Of a stretch of 64,000 nt of DNA, positions 57,463 to 64,000 are shown piece after piece; position 1 is the stretch's first letter, and each line of letters begins with the position of its first letter. The stretch covers positions 23,395 to 87,394 of the forward strand of contig JAFQBN010000001.1 of assembly GCA_017416685.1 (NCBI GenBank), in the 5' to 3' direction. Made by a program: the position numbers and the translations under genes. Origin of the DNA: Oscillospiraceae bacterium. GTDB lineage: Bacteria > Bacillota > Clostridia > Oscillospirales > Oscillospiraceae. The notes under the pieces were generated by a model, which saw only the letters and a list, made by a program, of their open reading frames with translations, was not told the origin of the DNA and did no database searches.

Positions 57463-58419
57463 GTGAAACGCGTGGTGTGTACGGCGCTGTTGCTGCTGAT
57501 GCTGCAGTTTTTGCTGCCGGTTTTGTTGTTGGGCGGACATACGCCTGTAAAGGGAGAGCTGCCTGCGGTGCAGGGCGGAACCGACGCCGAGCAGACGGTG
57601 GCGTTGCAGCTGGAGGACGGCAGGGTGGAAAAACTGCACCTTGCGGACTACCTGCGGGGAGTCGTTTCGGCAGAGATGCCAGCCTCCTTTGAGCTGGAGG
57701 CACTGAAGGCCCAGGCAGTTGCTGCCCGCACCTATTGGGCTGCCGCCGGCAGGGACAAGCACACTCCGGCGGACATCTGCGTGGACTCCGGATGCTGTCA
57801 GGCTTACTGCTCTCCCGCGGAAGCGGCGGAGAAGTGGGGGGACAAGGCGGAGGAATACGCCGGGAAAATCAGCCGGGCGGTGGCGGAAACAGACGGATTG
57901 GTGGCCCTCTACGAGGGCAAACCCATTCAGGCGGTTTACTTTTCCTCCGCCCCGGGCAGCACGGTGGATGCCGTGGCGGTGTGGGGCAGCGCGGTGCCTT
58001 ATCTGGTCAGCGTTGCAAGTCCTGAGGGGGAGGAAGTCCCCAACTGGCGCGGCGAGGTGACCGTGACCACGGAACAGTTCAAAGAACTGGTGACGGCCCA
58101 GTATCCCGATGCCGACTTCAGCGGCCCGGTGAACCGCTGGCTGAGCGATTTCGAGTGGCAGCCGTCGGGGACGGTGAGCCGGGTAACGGTGGGCGGCGTG
58201 GAGCTGACCGGGGGGCAGGTGCGGAAATTGCTGGGCCTGCGCTCGGCCTGCTTCTCGGTGTCGGCCCAGGGGGACGAGCTGACCTTCCGGACCACCGGAT
58301 ATGGACACGGGGTCGGTATGAGCCAGTACGGGGCCAACGCGCTGGCAAAACAGGGAAAGAGCTTTCGGGAGATTTTAAGCTGGTACTATACGGGAGTACA
58401 GGTGGAACGGCTGGAATAA
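57463..58419 (+). CDS. spoIID: Stage II sporulation protein D (SpoIID)
   Basis: A 318-aa lytic transglycosylase of the SpoIID/LytB family, needed for engulfment. N-terminal anchor (VVCTALLLLMLQFLLPVLLL), YLRGVVSAEMPASFELEALK (about residues 63-82) with the catalytic Glu, AQAVAARTYW (about 84-93), YFSSAPGSTVDAVAVWG (about 159-175) and GYGHGVGMSQYGANALAKQG (about 281-300). GTG 57463 follows GGGGGAG. Its presence indicates a spore former. Confidence 0.92.
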   Translation: MKRVVCTALLLLMLQFLLPVLLLGGHTPVKGELPAVQGGTDAEQTVALQLEDGRVEKLHLADYLRGVVSAEMPASFELEALKAQAVAARTYWAAAGRDKHTPADICVDSGCCQAYCSPAEAAEKWGDKAEEYAGKISRAVAETDGLVALYEGKPIQAVYFSSAPGSTVDAVAVWGSAVPYLVSVASPEGEEVPNWRGEVTVTTEQFKELVTAQYPDADFSGPVNRWLSDFEWQPSGTVSRVTVGGVELTGGQVRKLLGLRSACFSVSAQGDELTFRTTGYGHGVGMSQYGANALAKQGKSFREILSWYYTGVQVERLE

Positions 58420-58484
58420 GTTTTGCGTTGTGGCAGGAGGAAAAGTGTGATAGAATAAGGCAAATAAACTGAGGAGGTGGGCAA

Positions 58485-59540
58485 ATGAGCGTGGTTGCGG
58501 TGGCCATGAGCGGCGGCGTGGACAGCTCCGCCGCGGCGGTGCTGCTGGGTCGGCAGGGGTATGACCTGCTGGGCGTGACCCTGCGCCTGCATGAGCATGC
58601 GGGCAGCGAGGCAGCCGACGCCGCCCGTGTGGCGGCGCAGCTCGGCTTTGCCCACCATACCTTTGACCTGTCAGGGGAGTTCTGCCGTCGGGTAAAGGAC
58701 ACTTTTGCCGCGGCTTACTGGCAGGGCCGCACGCCCAATCCCTGCATCAGCTGCAATCGGTACATCAAGTTCGGCGCCTTGCTGGAGCGGGCGCTGGAGC
58801 TGGGCGCGGACAAGCTGGCCACCGGCCACTACGCCCGCATTGAATGGGACGGAGGAGCGGGGCGGCACTTGCTGAAAACGGCGCTGCACCCGGAAAAGGA
58901 CCAAAGCTATGTACTCTACTGCCTGACCCAGCATCAGCTGGCACATACGCTGTTCCCTCTGGGCGGACTTTCCAAGGAGGAGATCCGCGCCCTTGCCGCC
59001 CAAAGCGGTTTGGCCACCGCCCACAAGGGGGATAGCCAGGATATCTGCTTCATCCCCGACGGAGACTACGCGGGCTTTATCTGCCGTCACACGGGCAAAA
59101 CGCCCGTCCCCGGCGACTTCGTTGCCCCGGATGGCCGGGTACTGGGGCGGCATGAGGGCGTGATTTGCTACACCCTGGGCCAGCGGCGCGGCATCGGTGT
59201 GTCCAGCGCCAACGGGCGGCTGTACGTAACCGATATTTGTCCGACAGAAAACAAAGTGACCCTGTCCGGACCGGAGGACTTGATGGCCACTACGCTGGAG
59301 GCCACGGACCTGAATTTTATCCCGTTTGATAAACTGGACAAGCCCATCCGGGTGCAGGCAAAGACCCGTTACCGCCAGCCGGCTCAGCCCGCCGTGGCCG
59401 AGCAGATCGGCCCGGACCGCCTGCGGGTGACCTTTGATGCGCCCCAGCGTGCCATGACCCCGGGACAGGCCGTAGTGCTGTATGACGGCGACGTGGTGCT
59501 GGGCGGCGGGACCATTGACCGGGTGGAGGTCAGATCATGA
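58485..59540 (+). CDS. mnmA: tRNA-specific 2-thiouridylase MnmA
   Basis: A 351-aa enzyme thiolating U34 of tRNA-Lys/Glu/Gln. PP-loop AVAMSGGVDSSAAAVLLGRQ (residues 5-24), NPCISCNRYIKFG (about 85-97) with the first catalytic Cys, ATGHYARIEW (about 112-121), KGDSQDICFIPDGDYAGFIC (about 180-199) with the second Cys, and YTLGQRRGIGV (about 228-238). GGAGGTG precedes the ATG. It overlaps the HAD gene by 4 bases. Confidence 0.95.
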   Translation: MSVVAVAMSGGVDSSAAAVLLGRQGYDLLGVTLRLHEHAGSEAADAARVAAQLGFAHHTFDLSGEFCRRVKDTFAAAYWQGRTPNPCISCNRYIKFGALLERALELGADKLATGHYARIEWDGGAGRHLLKTALHPEKDQSYVLYCLTQHQLAHTLFPLGGLSKEEIRALAAQSGLATAHKGDSQDICFIPDGDYAGFICRHTGKTPVPGDFVAPDGRVLGRHEGVICYTLGQRRGIGVSSANGRLYVTDICPTENKVTLSGPEDLMATTLEATDLNFIPFDKLDKPIRVQAKTRYRQPAQPAVAEQIGPDRLRVTFDAPQRAMTPGQAVVLYDGDVVLGGGTIDRVEVRS

Positions 59541-60355
59541 GCGGGAAACGATTTGACGGCGTGCTGCTGGTCAGCGACTATGACGACACCCTGTGCGGCA
59601 GCAGCGGATACATTCCGCCCGACAACATTGCCGCGCTGAACTATTTTACCCAAAACGGCGGGCGGTTCACTGTCGCCACCGGACGGGCGCACACCACCTT
59701 TGCGCCTTATGCCCATCAGCTGCCCATCAACGCGCCGGTGGTGCTGTCCAACGGCTCGGCTCTGTACGACTTTGAGACGGACACCATGCTGGTACAGACT
59801 CTGCTGGATGACCGTGCGCCTGAGGATCTGACCGCCCTGTGCGCGGCCATTGGGGGACTCGGGTTCGAGGCATATCACGGCGAGGACATTTATGCTCACG
59901 CCCCCAACTGGGTCACGCAAATGCACATGAAAAAGGTGGGCAGCAGCTATACCGTGCTGCCCGTTGAGCAGATCCCGACTCCGTGGACCAAGGCGATCAT
60001 CCAAAGTGAGCATGAGACCCTGCTGCAAGCTAGAGACTGGCTTGCAGAACATTGTCCCGACCGATACGAGGCCATCTTTTCCAACCACTACTATCTCGAA
60101 CTGACGGACCGGGGAAGCAACAAGGGCGGCATGACGGCGAAGCTGGCACGACGCCTTGGAATTGACCCGGAACACATCTGGTGCGTGGGAGATAACCAGA
60201 ACGACATCCCCATGCTGGCTCTGTCCCAAATCCCATTTGCTCCGGCGGATTGTGCCGACGAGGTGAAGCAGTGGGGGGCGAAGCTGCTGTGTCCCTGCGG
60301 CGAGGGGACTGTAGCCCAAGTGGTGGACGAGCTGTGCCGCCGCTATCCCGAATAA
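59537..60355 (+). CDS. HAD-superfamily (Cof/IIB) phosphatase
   Basis: A 272-aa hydrolase. Motif I VSDYDDTLCGS (about residues 12-22), FTVATGRAHTTFAPYAHQLP (about 45-64), a C2-type cap (about 80-185), and motif III/IV NKGGMTAKLARRLGI plus WCVGDNQNDIPMLALSQIPF (about 195-234). Acts on phosphorylated metabolites such as sugar phosphates or FMN. Translationally coupled to mnmA by a 4-base overlap; no functional tie is known. Confidence 0.9.
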   Translation: MSGKRFDGVLLVSDYDDTLCGSSGYIPPDNIAALNYFTQNGGRFTVATGRAHTTFAPYAHQLPINAPVVLSNGSALYDFETDTMLVQTLLDDRAPEDLTALCAAIGGLGFEAYHGEDIYAHAPNWVTQMHMKKVGSSYTVLPVEQIPTPWTKAIIQSEHETLLQARDWLAEHCPDRYEAIFSNHYYLELTDRGSNKGGMTAKLARRLGIDPEHIWCVGDNQNDIPMLALSQIPFAPADCADEVKQWGAKLLCPCGEGTVAQVVDELCRRYPE

Positions 60356-60398
60356 ATAAAAACGCGCCTCGACCAAGCGGGTCGGGGCGCGTTTTTGT
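60356..60398 (+). terminator. Terminator of mnmA-HAD operon
   Basis: AAAAACGCGCC-t-CGACC / GGTCG-g-GGCGCGTTTTT, one mismatch. Confidence 0.88.
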
Positions 60399-60424
60399 GC
60401 ATAGAATGGGCGGGAGGGATGCCT

Positions 60425-60565
60425 ATGACGGACAGACAGGCGGTGGAACACCTGCGCTCGGTACGTATTTTCTGCGATCCCATGCAGGTGCAGGCCATCG
60501 ACCGGGCCATTGCCCTGCTTCAGGAAAAACTGCACGAGGAAAGAAAAACGCACCCTGTCGGCTGA
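60425..60565 (+). CDS. Small protein (46 aa) of unknown function
   Basis: A short ORF, MTDRQAVEHLRSVRIFCDP then MQVQAIDRAIALLQEKLHEE, helical and acidic/basic alternating, preceded by GGGAGGG at about 60413. Its stop lies inside the following terminator hairpin. Short proteins with an EALxxLR...AIDxAIxxLQE pattern are frequent in Clostridia and phages. No function known. Confidence 0.55.
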   Translation: MTDRQAVEHLRSVRIFCDPMQVQAIDRAIALLQEKLHEERKTHPVG

Positions 60566-60580
60566 CAGGGTGCGTTTTCA
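60543..60580. terminator. Bidirectional terminator (46-aa ORF / LysW-like transporter)
   Basis: AAAACGCACCCTGTC / GACAGGGTGCGTTTT, 15-bp stem, 4-base loop. Confidence 0.92.
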
Positions 60581-60593
60581 TGTGTAAGGGAGA

Positions 60594-62207
60594 TTACTTC
60601 TTCTGGTCCCGCTTCATGATCAGCAGGAAGCCCAGCATCAGCACCAGACCCACAGGCAGGGCGATGATGACGGGGGCGCCGACCATGCCCAGCACACCGG
60701 CCACCAGATAGGCGATACCGGCGATGACAGCACAGGAGAAGGCGTAGGGCAGCTGAGTGGACACGTGGTTGACGTGGTCGCACTGAGCGCCGGCGGAAGC
60801 CATGATGGTAGTGTCGGAGATGGGGGAGCAGTGGTCACCGCACACGGCACCGGCCATGCAGGCGGAGATGCACACGATCATCAGGGGATTCTCGGCGGGC
60901 AGAGCGCTCTGCACGATGGGGATCAGGATGCCGAAGGTGCCCCAGCTGGTGCCGGTGGCGAAGGCCAGCACGCAGCCCACCGCGAACACGATGACGGGCA
61001 GCAGGAACTGGATGCCGGTGGCGCTCTCCACCAGAGCGGCGACGAACTCCTTGGCGCCCAGGGAGTCGGTCATGGCCTTCAGGGACCAGGCGAAGGTCAG
61101 GATCAGGATGGCGGGGACCATGGCCTTGAAGCCCTCGGGGATGGAACTCATCATCTCCTTGAACTTCATGGAGCGGCGGATCATGTAGTAGATCATGGTG
61201 ATGACCAGAGCCACAGCGGAGCCCAGCATCAGACCCACGGAAGCGTCGGAGTTGGCAAAGGAGTTGATGAAGGACTCGCCGGAGAAGAAGCCGCCGGTGT
61301 AGATCATGCCGATAACGCAGCTGATGATCAGCACGATAACGGGGAAGACCAGATCCAGCACGATGCCCTTGCCCTCGGGGGCGTCATCATCGGCGTTGGC
61401 GTAGGGGTTGGAGCCGGAGAACAGGTCACCGTTCTCGATGGCGTTGCGCTCGTGCTTGGCCATGGGGCCGAAGTCCACCTTCATAACCACCAGACCCACC
61501 ATCATCACGATGGTCAGCAGAGCGTAGAAGTTATAGGGGATGGCGCGCAGGAACAGGTTGAAGCCCTGACCGTCCTCGGCAAAGCCGGCCACGGCGGCGG
61601 CCCAGGAGGAGATGGGGGCGATGATGCACACAGGAGCGGCGGTGGCATCAATAATATAGGACAGTTTGGCGCGGGACAGCTTGTGCTTGTCGGCCACGGG
61701 GCGCATGACGCTGCCCACGGTCAGGCAGTTGAAGTAGTCGTCGATGAAGATCAGGCAGCCCAGCAGGATGCTGGCCAGCTGCGCACCCACGCGGGACTTG
61801 ATATGGGTCTGGGCCCAGCGGCCGAAAGCGGCGGAGCCGCCGGCCTTGTTCATCAGGGACACCATGGCGCCCAGGATGACCAGGAAGACCAGGATGCCGA
61901 CGTTCCAGCTGTCGGACAGGGAGGCCACGATGCCGTCATTGAACACATGGTTCAAAGTACCCTCAAAGCTGAAGTTGGAGTACATCAGACCGCCGGCCAG
62001 GATACCGATGAACAGGGAGGAGTAGACCTCCTTGGTGATCAGGGCCAGCACAATGGCGATGACGGGGGGCAGCAGGGACCAGGGGGTGTTGATAAACTTG
62101 CTGACAACTTCAGCTTCCTCGCCGGTGGCGAAGATGGTGGTGGCCAGGGCCATGACCATCATCATAATGACGGCGACACGGCTCAGCCAACGGTTTTTGC
62201 TTCTCAT
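60594..62207 (-). CDS. NhaC-family transporter, predicted lysine transporter (LysW-like)
   Basis: A 537-aa membrane protein with about 12 helices of the Na+/H+ antiporter NhaC family. LPPVIAIVLALITKEVYSSL (about residues 46-65), SLLGCLIFIDDYFNCLTVGS-like text (ILLGCLIFIDDYFNCLTVGS, about 147-166), ATAAPVCIIAPISSWAAAVA (about 186-205) and CVLAFATGTSWGTFGILIPI (about 411-430) are family segments. The N-terminal VAVIMMMVMALATTIFA is a signal-like first helix. A lysine riboswitch and terminator precede it, so NhaC-family lysine carrier (LysW) fits better than a sodium pump. Confidence 0.88.
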   Translation of the reverse strand: MRSKNRWLSRVAVIMMMVMALATTIFATGEEAEVVSKFINTPWSLLPPVIAIVLALITKEVYSSLFIGILAGGLMYSNFSFEGTLNHVFNDGIVASLSDSWNVGILVFLVILGAMVSLMNKAGGSAAFGRWAQTHIKSRVGAQLASILLGCLIFIDDYFNCLTVGSVMRPVADKHKLSRAKLSYIIDATAAPVCIIAPISSWAAAVAGFAEDGQGFNLFLRAIPYNFYALLTIVMMVGLVVMKVDFGPMAKHERNAIENGDLFSGSNPYANADDDAPEGKGIVLDLVFPVIVLIISCVIGMIYTGGFFSGESFINSFANSDASVGLMLGSAVALVITMIYYMIRRSMKFKEMMSSIPEGFKAMVPAILILTFAWSLKAMTDSLGAKEFVAALVESATGIQFLLPVIVFAVGCVLAFATGTSWGTFGILIPIVQSALPAENPLMIVCISACMAGAVCGDHCSPISDTTIMASAGAQCDHVNHVSTQLPYAFSCAVIAGIAYLVAGVLGMVGAPVIIALPVGLVLMLGFLLIMKRDQKK

Positions 62208-62255
62208 TTGTTTTTCCCTCCTAATAATTTAGCGCGCGACCGCGCATTAGGCACA

Positions 62256-62286
62256 TAAAAACGGGCGTTTCCGCAGAAACGCCCAT
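62256..62286 (-). terminator. Riboswitch-controlled terminator
   Basis: On the minus strand GGGCGTTTC-TGCG-GAAACGCCC followed by T5, about 20 bases after the aptamer, so lysine would stop transcription. Confidence 0.88.
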
Positions 62287-62304
62287 ACAAGTCCCGGTCA
62301 GGGT

Positions 62305-62462
62305 GATAGCGCTCCACGGAATGTGACAGTTCGGGGGATATTCTCCCACAAACCAGGGTGCAGCGCTCAGGCAAGCGGTACATCCTTCGGCGGGGACTCC
62401 TCTCCCGGGGGACGGCTGCCTGCCCTTGTCCCGCGGTACGCATAGTCGCCGCACCTCTATCG
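62305..62462 (-). promoter_or_regulatory. Lysine riboswitch (L box)
   Basis: On the minus strand the aptamer begins GATAGAGGTGCGGCGACTA and ends GTGGAGCGCTATC, whose ends pair as P1. Conserved blocks AGAGGTGCGG, CGCCGAAGG, GGGAGAATATCCCCCGAA and ACTGTCACA match the L-box core. Followed by a terminator hairpin. Confidence 0.93.
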
Positions 62463-62481
62463 ACAATATTCGATTGCGGGT

Positions 62482-62510
62482 ATTCTACCATGGATAGGCG
62501 GTGCTGTCAA
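62482..62510 (-). promoter_or_regulatory. SigA-type promoter of lysine-riboswitch transcript
   Basis: On the minus strand: TTGACA, 17-base spacer, TAGAAT, ending about 20 bases before the aptamer. Confidence 0.85.
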
Positions 62511-62513
62511 GTA

Positions 62514-62915
62514 TCAGCCGGTGACGGCAAAGGTGAAAGTGCCGGTGGCCACGGTTTTGCCGTTGTCACCGGTCAGCTCCACCTGCATCACATTCAGGAC
62601 ACGTCCCAGCTTTTTGGGCCGGGTGGAGCAGAACACGCGGCTGCCGGTGGCGGGGCGCAGAAACTCCAGCGTACCGCTGGCGGTGACACAGGGTTTGCCG
62701 CAGGCGGCGGCAACGGCGCTGCCCGCCACAGTGTCGGCAAGGGTATAGAGACAGCCGCCGTGGACGGTGCCGTGGGGGTTGTAGCTGCGTTCGGTCACGT
62801 CCAGCACGCCTTCGGCGGTGCCGTCGGGTCGGGCGGACAGGATGGTGATGCCGCCGGCGGTATGGAACAGTCCGGGCTGGTTCACCCGGCTGAGCAGTTC
62901 GGATTCGGAAAGCAT
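62514..62915 (-). CDS. PaaI-family hotdog thioesterase
   Basis: A 133-aa hotdog-fold thioesterase. RSYNPHGTVHGGCLYTLADT (about residues 48-67) has the HGGxxxTLAD active-site helix with catalytic Asp. CVTASGTLEFLRPATG (about 80-95) continues the sheet. Hydrolyses acyl- or aryl-CoA; substrate unknown. ATG 62915 follows GGAG; longer readings lack the fold. Confidence 0.88.
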   Translation of the reverse strand: MLSESELLSRVNQPGLFHTAGGITILSARPDGTAEGVLDVTERSYNPHGTVHGGCLYTLADTVAGSAVAAACGKPCVTASGTLEFLRPATGSRVFCSTRPKKLGRVLNVMQVELTGDNGKTVATGTFTFAVTG

Positions 62916-62947
62916 GAGAAAACTCCTTTCAAGCGGTTTCGGTGGAA

Positions 62948-62976
62948 AGTGTACCACGATTTGGGGCAAAAAACAA
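62948..62976 (-). promoter_or_regulatory. SigA-type promoter for thioesterase
   Basis: On the minus strand: TTGTTT, 17-base spacer, TACACT. Confidence 0.65.
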
Positions 62977-63021
62977 GGCCGGAGCATAGAATGAAGCAGA
63001 AAACCATAAGGAGGAACGGCT

Positions 63022-63576
63022 ATGACGGATGACGTGTTGACCCCGGCGCTGCCGACCGAGGGGCTGAGTGCGGAGGATGCGGCGGTTTTTGAGCGGGTAT
63101 GGCACCGGGTGATGGCGGGGCGGGAGCAGGAGCAGACGGCGCTGGTGCCTGCCGGACAGCCGCCCGCGCCGCCTGCACCCGTTGGGCAGACGGATGGACT
63201 TTTGGAGCAGCTTCGCGCGCACACGACCGGCTGGCGGGCGACACAAAGCCTTGCCCGGAAAGCCGGCGGCAGCATGGCACGGGTGCTGAGCGGCATGGCC
63301 GCCGACGAGCGCAGGCAGCTTGCCCGGCTGGCGGCGGCGTGGTACATCACGACCGGACAGCGCTGGCGTCCGGAAGCGGGAAGCGCCGGGGCGGTCCCCG
63401 ACCTGATGGAGGGCCTGCGGCAAAAATACCTGCACCTGCAATCTGCTGCCCGGATGCTGGAACAGGCGGCGCAGGTGGGGGAGGAGACCTTCAATGATCT
63501 GTACGCGGACCTTGCGGCACACAGCCGGGAACACGCGGGGGTCGTACTGCGTTTGCTGGAGCAGATGCAATTATAA
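63022..63576 (+). CDS. Degenerate ferritin/rubrerythrin-like helical protein
   Basis: A 184-aa helical protein. A Pro/Ala-rich stretch (about residues 43-57) links a short N-terminal part to a four-helix bundle. RVLSGMAADERRQLARLAAA (about 88-107) then WYITTGQRW resembles the LAADERRHxxxLxAxYFLLTG region of Clostridial ferritin-like proteins, but the His is replaced by Gln. NDLYADLAAHSREHAGVVLR (about 157-176) would be the last helix. Metal binding is doubtful. GGAGG precedes the ATG. Function unknown. Confidence 0.65.
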   Translation: MTDDVLTPALPTEGLSAEDAAVFERVWHRVMAGREQEQTALVPAGQPPAPPAPVGQTDGLLEQLRAHTTGWRATQSLARKAGGSMARVLSGMAADERRQLARLAAAWYITTGQRWRPEAGSAGAVPDLMEGLRQKYLHLQSAARMLEQAAQVGEETFNDLYADLAAHSREHAGVVLRLLEQMQL

Positions 63577-63614
63577 AAGAGGGGAGGCTTCCATCCGGAA
63601 GCCTCCCCCTACCT
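63577..63614. terminator. Terminator between 63022 gene and serA
   Basis: GGGGAGGCTTCC / GGAAGCCTCCCC (63581-63608). The T-rich side is on the minus strand (TCTTTTAT), so it mainly ends serA. Confidence 0.85.
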
Positions 63615-63630
63615 TATAAATATTATGCAA

Positions 63631-64000
63631 TCAATCTCTGTGGGTCAGCACACGCACGCGGATCATGCCGGGAATGGCGCGCAGCTGGTTGGCTACATCG
63701 TCGGCGATGCGGGTGTTCACGTCCACCACGGTGTAGGCCACGTCCTTGCGGGACTTGTTGGTCATGTTCTCCACGTTGATGCCGTCGTCGGACAGGGTGG
63801 TCATGATGTTGGTCAGCATGGCAGGCACGTTCTCGTGGATCATGCACAGGCGGGCCACGCCGCTCCACTCCTGCACCAGATTGGGCATATTCACGCTGTT
63901 GCGGATGTTGCCGTTGACCAGATAATCCTCCAGCTCGCGGACCGCCATGACGGCGCAGTTATCCTCACTCTCGGGGGTGGAGGCACCCAGATGAGGCAGA
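63631..64000 (-). CDS. serA: D-3-phosphoglycerate dehydrogenase, 3' part (truncated by window edge)
   Basis: The last 122 residues of a serine-pathway dehydrogenase. LPHLGASTPESEDNCAVMAV at the truncated end is the conserved catalytic/NAD region, then NGNIRNSVNMPN and a C-terminal ACT domain with IHENVPAMLTNIMTTLSDDG, which binds serine for feedback control in some members. The reading frame continues past base 64000 without a stop. The N-terminal two-thirds are outside the window. Confidence 0.92.
   Translation of the reverse strand, partial: LPHLGASTPESEDNCAVMAVRELEDYLVNGNIRNSVNMPNLVQEWSGVARLCMIHENVPAMLTNIMTTLSDDGINVENMTNKSRKDVAYTVVDVNTRIADDVANQLRAIPGMIRVRVLTHRD

Noticed and set aside
60594-62207. 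Na+/H+ antiporter as the sole function
   Set aside because: The upstream lysine riboswitch with terminator makes lysine transport the better explanation.
63581-63608. Plus-strand terminator for the 63022 gene
   Set aside because: The hairpin is strong but the plus strand lacks a T-run after it; it fits better as the serA terminator, possibly serving both.
1-64000. CRISPR array, intact insertion sequence or prophage
   Set aside because: No regularly spaced direct repeats, transposase, integrase or phage structural genes are visible on either strand.

Overview
The window looks like a chromosomal segment of a GC-rich, spore-forming gut member of the Clostridia, most likely Oscillospiraceae. 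This is an inference from gene content: SpoIID, ribonuclease Y followed by YmdB, a SpoVB-like flippase with MazG and RqcP, a TatD-associated radical SAM protein, rubrerythrin, an anaerobic sulfatase-maturating enzyme, and Firmicutes-style promoters, SD sites and intrinsic terminators. There is no rRNA operon, no CRISPR array and no intact mobile element. One tRNA gene, tRNA-Gly(GCC), is present.

Bases 1-18938 are one long plus-strand surface-polysaccharide operon with short or overlapping junctions. Its first gene is cut by the window edge. It encodes GT4 and GT2 glycosyltransferases, a TupA-like ATP-grasp protein, a Wzy-like polymerase, a Wzx-like flippase, a pyruvyltransferase next to a ferredoxin/FrhB-like protein, UDP-glucose dehydrogenase, and a CapE/CapF/CapG set that should make UDP-N-acetyl-L-fucosamine. 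Two uncharacterised NTP_transf_5 nucleotidyltransferase paralogues are interleaved with CapE-F-G. The assembly genes upstream of about 13.2 kb look AT-richer than the sugar-nucleotide genes, as in many exchangeable capsule loci. A structured, gene-poor stretch (18992-19383) follows, then a 62-aa zinc-ribbon protein.

From 19.6 to 40.4 kb the genes are mostly housekeeping or conserved. A minus-strand ApbE / NusG-domain-II / Gx-transporter cassette points to flavin-dependent extracytoplasmic redox chemistry. It faces purine salvage (PNP, MtaD-like deaminase), then spoVB-like-mazG-HU-rqcP, tatD-radical SAM-DUF3006-like, proS, a NiaR-type repressor, a small zinc-ribbon/DUF2752/TM2 membrane cassette, a stand-alone PTS_EIIC_2-family permease, a VOC protein, rny-ymdB, an SbcD/SbcC-like pair and a signal peptidase.

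From 40.4 to 64 kb the modules are rubrerythrin; an anSME-sulfatase pair with a Cys-type CAPAR site; nicotinate phosphoribosyltransferase; a DUF3048 lipoprotein, SGNH hydrolase and TspO; an AraC regulator divergent from a three-gene operon (unknown protein, phosphotriesterase-family hydrolase, creatinase-like M24 protein without the full metal site); YesL and a membrane-anchored protein; an orphan MalK-type ATPase; glycerate kinase; tRNA-Gly; a GT2; spoIID; mnmA with a HAD phosphatase; a lysine-riboswitch-controlled NhaC-family transporter (LysW-like); a thioesterase; and the 3' end of serA.

Two observations stand out. A near-identical 18-bp motif containing TGTCAAGACA (one mismatch in one copy) covers the predicted transcription starts of both pncB and the EIIC-like permease, and a NiaR repressor gene lies nearby; this predicts that the permease takes up niacin or a related compound. 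The AraC/unknown/phosphotriesterase/creatinase-like operon is a coherent catabolic module whose substrate I cannot assign. Several promoters also sit inside or against terminator hairpins.
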